NCBI GenBank assembly: GCA_964443275.1
Contig: CAYUCE010000067.1
Span: 1 to 9,387, forward strand
Source of the DNA: CAYUCE01 sp964443275
Lineage (GTDB): Bacteria; Bipolaricaulota; Bipolaricaulia; CAYUCE01
Length of the DNA stretch: 9,387 nucleotides
Direction of reading: 5' to 3'
Shown here: positions 6,768-9,387 of the stretch, piece by piece
Numbering within the stretch: the stretch's first letter is position 1
Layout of the letters: each line of letters begins with the position of its first letter
Position numbers and translations under genes: made by a program
The notes under the pieces: model-generated
Databases searched by the model: none
What the model was told of the DNA's origin: nothing
Seen by the model: only the letters and a program-made list of their open reading frames with translations

Positions 6768-7435
6768 CCGCCCTCCTTCTTCAAACCTTTAGGAGTTGCC
6801 CACCTTTCAAATAACGCCAATAGCCCGTCAGCAGATAAGGCCAGGATGGAAACAATTATGGCCCCGGTTATAATTAAGTCCATTCGGTAATTTCTTAAGC
6901 CTCGAAATATCGGTCTTCCTAATCCTCCAGCACCGATTACTACTGCTATTGCCGCTATCCCAATGTTGATAACAATTGCATTTCTTAAACCGGCCATGAT
7001 CACCGGTACTGCTAGAGGAAGCTTTATTTTAAATAGAATTTGATTAGGAGTCATCCCCATCCCTTTTCCTGCTTCGATCATTGCCGGGTCAACTTCACGG
7101 ATAGCCGTATAGGTATTTCGCAGGATGGGAAGTTGTCCGTATAAAATTAATGCGATCACCGCAGGTAATAAACCGATCGAAGGTAGGCCCATTGAGTGAA
7201 GCAGCGGCATCATCAACCCGAAGAGGGCAAGGCTGGGTATGGTCATCATGATCCCCGCTAAATACAGTACGGTATCCGCTATCTGCTTTCTTCCCTTGCC
7301 GGCTATGAATATTCCTAAAGAAACTCCGATGAGAACCGCTATACCATTGGAAATGAGAATCAACCAAAGATGTTCTAATGTCCAGACTCCTAGCTTGGCC
7401 CAGTGGCCGTTCATATACTGCCAAGCCTCGTACAC
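6764..7435 (-). CDS. Quaternary-amine ABC importer, permease (OpuCB/YehW type), first gene of the operon
   Basis: A 223-residue inner-membrane permease of the BPD_transp_1 family. Hydrophobic stretches lie at about 20-45, 54-80, 86-103, 140-170 and 185-208. The EAA-loop for contact with the ATPase is at 121-144 (EAGKGMGMTPNQILFKIKLP, then LAVP). MMTIPSLALFGLMMPLL (63-79) and VIGAGGLGRPIF (166-177) are typical of betaine/choline-type permeases. The start is a GTG at 7435-7433, chosen because an excellent GGGGAGG ribosome site stands 5 bases before it; the next candidate, methionine 8, has none. It is the first gene after the promoter at 7490-7518, with a leader of roughly 50 bases. It overlaps the ATPase gene by four bases. 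The order permease-ATPase-permease-binding protein matches the E. coli yehWXYZ (OsmU) operon, with an extra binding protein inserted. Confidence 0.9.
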   Translation of the reverse strand: MYEAWQYMNGHWAKLGVWTLEHLWLILISNGIAVLIGVSLGIFIAGKGRKQIADTVLYLAGIMMTIPSLALFGLMMPLLHSMGLPSIGLLPAVIALILYGQLPILRNTYTAIREVDPAMIEAGKGMGMTPNQILFKIKLPLAVPVIMAGLRNAIVINIGIAAIAVVIGAGGLGRPIFRGLRNYRMDLIITGAIIVSILALSADGLLALFERWATPKGLKKEGG

Positions 7436-7489
7436 CTTGACCTCCCCTTTGGTAAAACCTAGTAATTTTTAACTTCCAACCGAATCAAA

Positions 7490-7518
7490 ATTGTAGCATA
7501 ATTATTTATTTCTGTCAA
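7490..7518 (-). promoter_or_regulatory. Sigma-A-type promoter of the importer operon
   Basis: On the minus strand TTGACA (7518-7513) and TACAAT (7495-7490) are separated by exactly 17 bases. The -35 is a perfect consensus match and the -10 differs at one position. Transcription should start near 7483, leaving about 47 bases before the GTG start at 7435. This gives the importer its own promoter downstream of the methyltransferase genes. Confidence 0.88.
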
Positions 7519-7525
7519 ATAAATA
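7503..7525. promoter_or_regulatory. Perfect 9-bp inverted repeat over the -35 box, candidate operator
   Basis: TATTTATTT (7503-7511) and AAATAAATA (7517-7525) are exact inverted complements around a CTGTC centre, giving a 23-bp palindrome. It covers the whole -35 element and half of the spacer of the importer promoter, so a dimeric protein bound here should block RNA polymerase. The region is A/T-rich, which raises the chance of a coincidental repeat, but the match is perfect and well placed. The regulator is unknown and not in the window. Confidence 0.55.
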
Positions 7526-7553
7526 TGTAGGATTTACTTCTTTTAAAGCCCTT

Positions 7554-7585
7554 AAAAGCTAACACACTGCTCCTTGCTAGCTTCT
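7554..7585 (-). terminator. Weak hairpin after the methyltransferase gene, possible terminator
   Basis: On the minus strand AGAAGCTAGC (7585-7576) can pair with GTTAGCTTTT (7563-7554), a 10-bp stem with two G-U pairs and a 12-base loop. The four T residues are inside the stem and are followed by AAGGGC rather than more T, so termination would be inefficient. A second overlapping inverted repeat (CTTTTAA/TTAAAAG, 7540-7558) offers an alternative fold. It may attenuate read-through from the methyltransferase genes into the importer. Confidence 0.35.
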
Positions 7586-7591
7586 TTATAA

Positions 7592-9076
7592 CTAGGATTT
7601 GTTTCTACGTCCTAACTTGGCTTTTTTGTCCTGCTCCTGCAGTGCTATGTTATCGAATCTCTTCCTTATTTTACTGTCAAGCTCCGGGTCCAGGGTTTTC
7701 GGGTCATGGTTTAACAATATTTCTTTGGCTATCTTTTTGGCCCTTTCCCAGGTATCCTTCGCACCTTCTTCTTCCCATCTTTCGCGGTTGTTTCTATCGC
7801 TTACTTTAGGATCAAATAGCTCACTTCTCATATGCTTTATGGTATGCTTTTGAGTAAAAAAGTTATTGCCCGGCCCTACCTCTTCGATTAAGTCCAAAGC
7901 TAAAGATTCATCTGTAACCTCAACTCCTCTAATTGCGCGCATGACCATCCCGATTATTTCATTATCAATTACGTGCTGTTCGTAGGCTACAGTTGTACAG
8001 AACTCAAGCGGCCCGGCGGCGTCATGGATAAAATTGGCTCCGGCCAGGCCTACTAAAAGTGAAGTTAAGGCCTTTTCGTAACCCGCTTGGGCATCGGGTA
8101 TCTTTGAATCACTCATCCCGGCAGTGGCATAGAGTGGGAGCTCGTAAAAATGGGACATTTGAGCTACCCCGGCATGCATTAAGCCCATTTCAATAGCTCC
8201 GGATAGATAGGAGCTTGTCTTCATATCCATCACCGAAGCTGTGGAGGCTAGGATTATTGGGGTCCCGGGGTTCAAAAGCTGGGCTACAGTTAATGCTCCT
8301 AATGATTCGGCTAGTTGGACTACCAGTGATCCGGCGATGGTCATAGGTCCGGTAGCCCCGGCCAAAGTCTCAGAAGGTATGGCTACCGGCAAGCCGCGGG
8401 TGGCAATCTCCATCATAAAATCGGTATATTCTTTATCTAGTTTGAGGGGAGAAATAGTGCAAGTTATAAATGACACGAAGGGCTTGGCCCTAAGTTCATC
8501 TTCGTTTCCGGCCACCATTGAAGCCATCTCAATGACTTGCTTTAGACCCGAAAGCGAATAGATCCCTCCCATCAGATGCTTTTTGGTGTTTTTGAGTCCG
8601 GCATAGAAACGATTAATATCTACATCATCTTGCTCTAGTTCATTAGGATACAGATGCAAGAGATAAAAATGTATATTTTCCAAAGCATCTACTAACCGGC
8701 CGGCGTTGGCGATATCGTCTATGTTGGTCTTTCTTTTCTCACCCGTTTCGATGTCCAAAATATTTAGCACCGTTCCTCCGGTTCCAAAATACACTCTACT
8801 GTCTTCAAGATGTAAGTTGTATTTTGGATCTCTGCCGTATAAAACCACCTTGGATGGTGCTTTATCGATGGCCTCTTCCACCATAGAAGTGGGAAGCTTA
8901 CATATCTTACCATCCACCTCTGCTCCATTGTCTTTTAATATTTCTCTCGCTTGGGCCGAATTTACTTCCAGTCCCACTTGCCTTAAGGTCTGCATGACTC
9001 CCTGGTTTATTTTCTCCAGCTCTCGATCGGTAAACAGATTATAGTGACGTGCCTCCAATCCGCCTTTCTCACTCAT
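7592..9076 (-). CDS. MttB-superfamily corrinoid methyltransferase, non-pyrrolysine type
   Basis: A 494-residue protein of the trimethylamine methyltransferase (MttB, COG5598) superfamily, about the full family length. Members move a methyl group from an amine to the cobalt of a corrinoid protein in the cytoplasm. Recognisable segments are VYFGTGGTVLNILD (95-108), GATGPMTIAGSLV (240-252), TAGMSDSKIPDAQAGYEKAL (318-337), GLAGANFIHDAAGPLEF (343-359) and EEVGPGNNFFTQKHTIKHMRS (398-418). No in-frame amber codon interrupts it, so it belongs to the non-pyrrolysine branch, which includes glycine betaine (MtgB), proline betaine (MtpB) and carnitine (MtcB) demethylases. Which substrate applies cannot be said. 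GGAGG lies 5 bases before the ATG. The paralogue upstream is 51 bases away and probably cotranscribed; the betaine-type importer lies downstream. The tail (480-494) is lysine/arginine-rich. It ends TAG-TTA-TAA. Confidence 0.92.
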   Translation of the reverse strand: MSEKGGLEARHYNLFTDRELEKINQGVMQTLRQVGLEVNSAQAREILKDNGAEVDGKICKLPTSMVEEAIDKAPSKVVLYGRDPKYNLHLEDSRVYFGTGGTVLNILDIETGEKRKTNIDDIANAGRLVDALENIHFYLLHLYPNELEQDDVDINRFYAGLKNTKKHLMGGIYSLSGLKQVIEMASMVAGNEDELRAKPFVSFITCTISPLKLDKEYTDFMMEIATRGLPVAIPSETLAGATGPMTIAGSLVVQLAESLGALTVAQLLNPGTPIILASTASVMDMKTSSYLSGAIEMGLMHAGVAQMSHFYELPLYATAGMSDSKIPDAQAGYEKALTSLLVGLAGANFIHDAAGPLEFCTTVAYEQHVIDNEIIGMVMRAIRGVEVTDESLALDLIEEVGPGNNFFTQKHTIKHMRSELFDPKVSDRNNRERWEEEGAKDTWERAKKIAKEILLNHDPKTLDPELDSKIRKRFDNIALQEQDKKAKLGRRNKS

Positions 9077-9127
9077 ACTAACCTCCAGATTTTTAATTTT
9101 AGGTTTCGTTAAGTTTAAATAATTTAG

Positions 9128-9387
9128 TTAAATTTCGATTATCTCAAACTGCTCTTTTATCTCTCTGTCAATATCTTCTGAAATAGGTCGGGGATGATGA
9201 TCTTCTAAGATCTGCCTTGCTTTTTCTTTGGCCTTCTCCCGGGCGTCTTTCGCTCCATTCTTCTCCCACTGACTGCGTTCTCTTCGATCTGCAATCAATG
9301 GCAGAAAATACTCATCGGAGCGGGCATATTTTACGGTATGGGGTTGGGTTAGAAAGTTTCCCCCCGGCCCTACTTTGCCTATTATAT
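9128..9387 (-). CDS. MttB-superfamily methyltransferase, C-terminal end (partial)
   Basis: The last 86 codons of a second MttB-family gene, entering from the right edge and ending at TAA (9130-9128). It reads IIGKVGPGGNFLTQPHTVKYARSDEYF and onward, which lines up with EEVGPGNNFFTQKHTIKHMRS near the C-terminus of the complete neighbour. The shared GAKD...A..IL..H.P pattern continues to the end. The protein finishes ...EQFEIIEI and lacks the basic tail of its neighbour. Two clearly different paralogues in tandem usually means either different substrates or one active and one accessory enzyme. Whether it carries pyrrolysine cannot be judged, because that position lies outside the window. The intergenic stretch to the next gene is 51 bases, A/T-rich, without a visible terminator or consensus promoter. 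Confidence 0.9.
   Translation of the reverse strand, partial: IIGKVGPGGNFLTQPHTVKYARSDEYFLPLIADRRERSQWEKNGAKDAREKAKEKARQILEDHHPRPISEDIDREIKEQFEIIEI

Overview
The window reads as a fragment of an anaerobic bacterium, most likely a member of the Bacillota. Strong AGGAGG-type ribosome sites, a sigma-A-type promoter, moderate G+C by eye and several MttB-superfamily methyltransferase genes point this way. Both substrate-binding proteins have ordinary signal peptides without a lipobox cysteine, which would fit a diderm (periplasm-containing) member better than a typical Gram-positive. That is an inference and no species can be named.

Every supported gene lies on the minus strand, so transcription runs from high to low coordinates. 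First come two tandem MttB-type (trimethylamine/betaine methyltransferase superfamily) genes, one cut by the right edge (9128-9387) and one complete (7592-9076). Next is an intergenic region with a near-consensus promoter overlapped by a perfect inverted repeat (7490-7525). Then follows a five-gene ABC importer operon of the OpuC/OsmU (YehWXYZ) quaternary-amine class: permease, CBS-domain ATPase, permease, a divergent binding protein and a typical binding protein. It ends at a clear intrinsic terminator (2855-2882). After this comes an iron-type alcohol dehydrogenase whose 3' end is lost in a 100-N assembly gap (1828-1927), then a divergent type I glutamine synthetase homologue (350-1774). A non-coding leader rich in hairpins (56-349) precedes the first 18 codons of a gene running off the left edge, whose N-terminus resembles yet another MttB-family protein.

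Taken together, the genes suggest uptake of a quaternary or methylated amine, demethylation by non-pyrrolysine MttB-type enzymes (methyl group to a corrinoid protein not in this window), and possibly handling of the remaining product by the dehydrogenase and the glutamine-synthetase-like ligase. The substrate cannot be read from the sequence. The least ordinary elements are the substitutions at the glutamate and ammonium sites of the glutamine synthetase homologue, the extra binding protein that lacks the YTGT motif, the operator-like palindrome on the importer promoter and the structured leader at 56-349.
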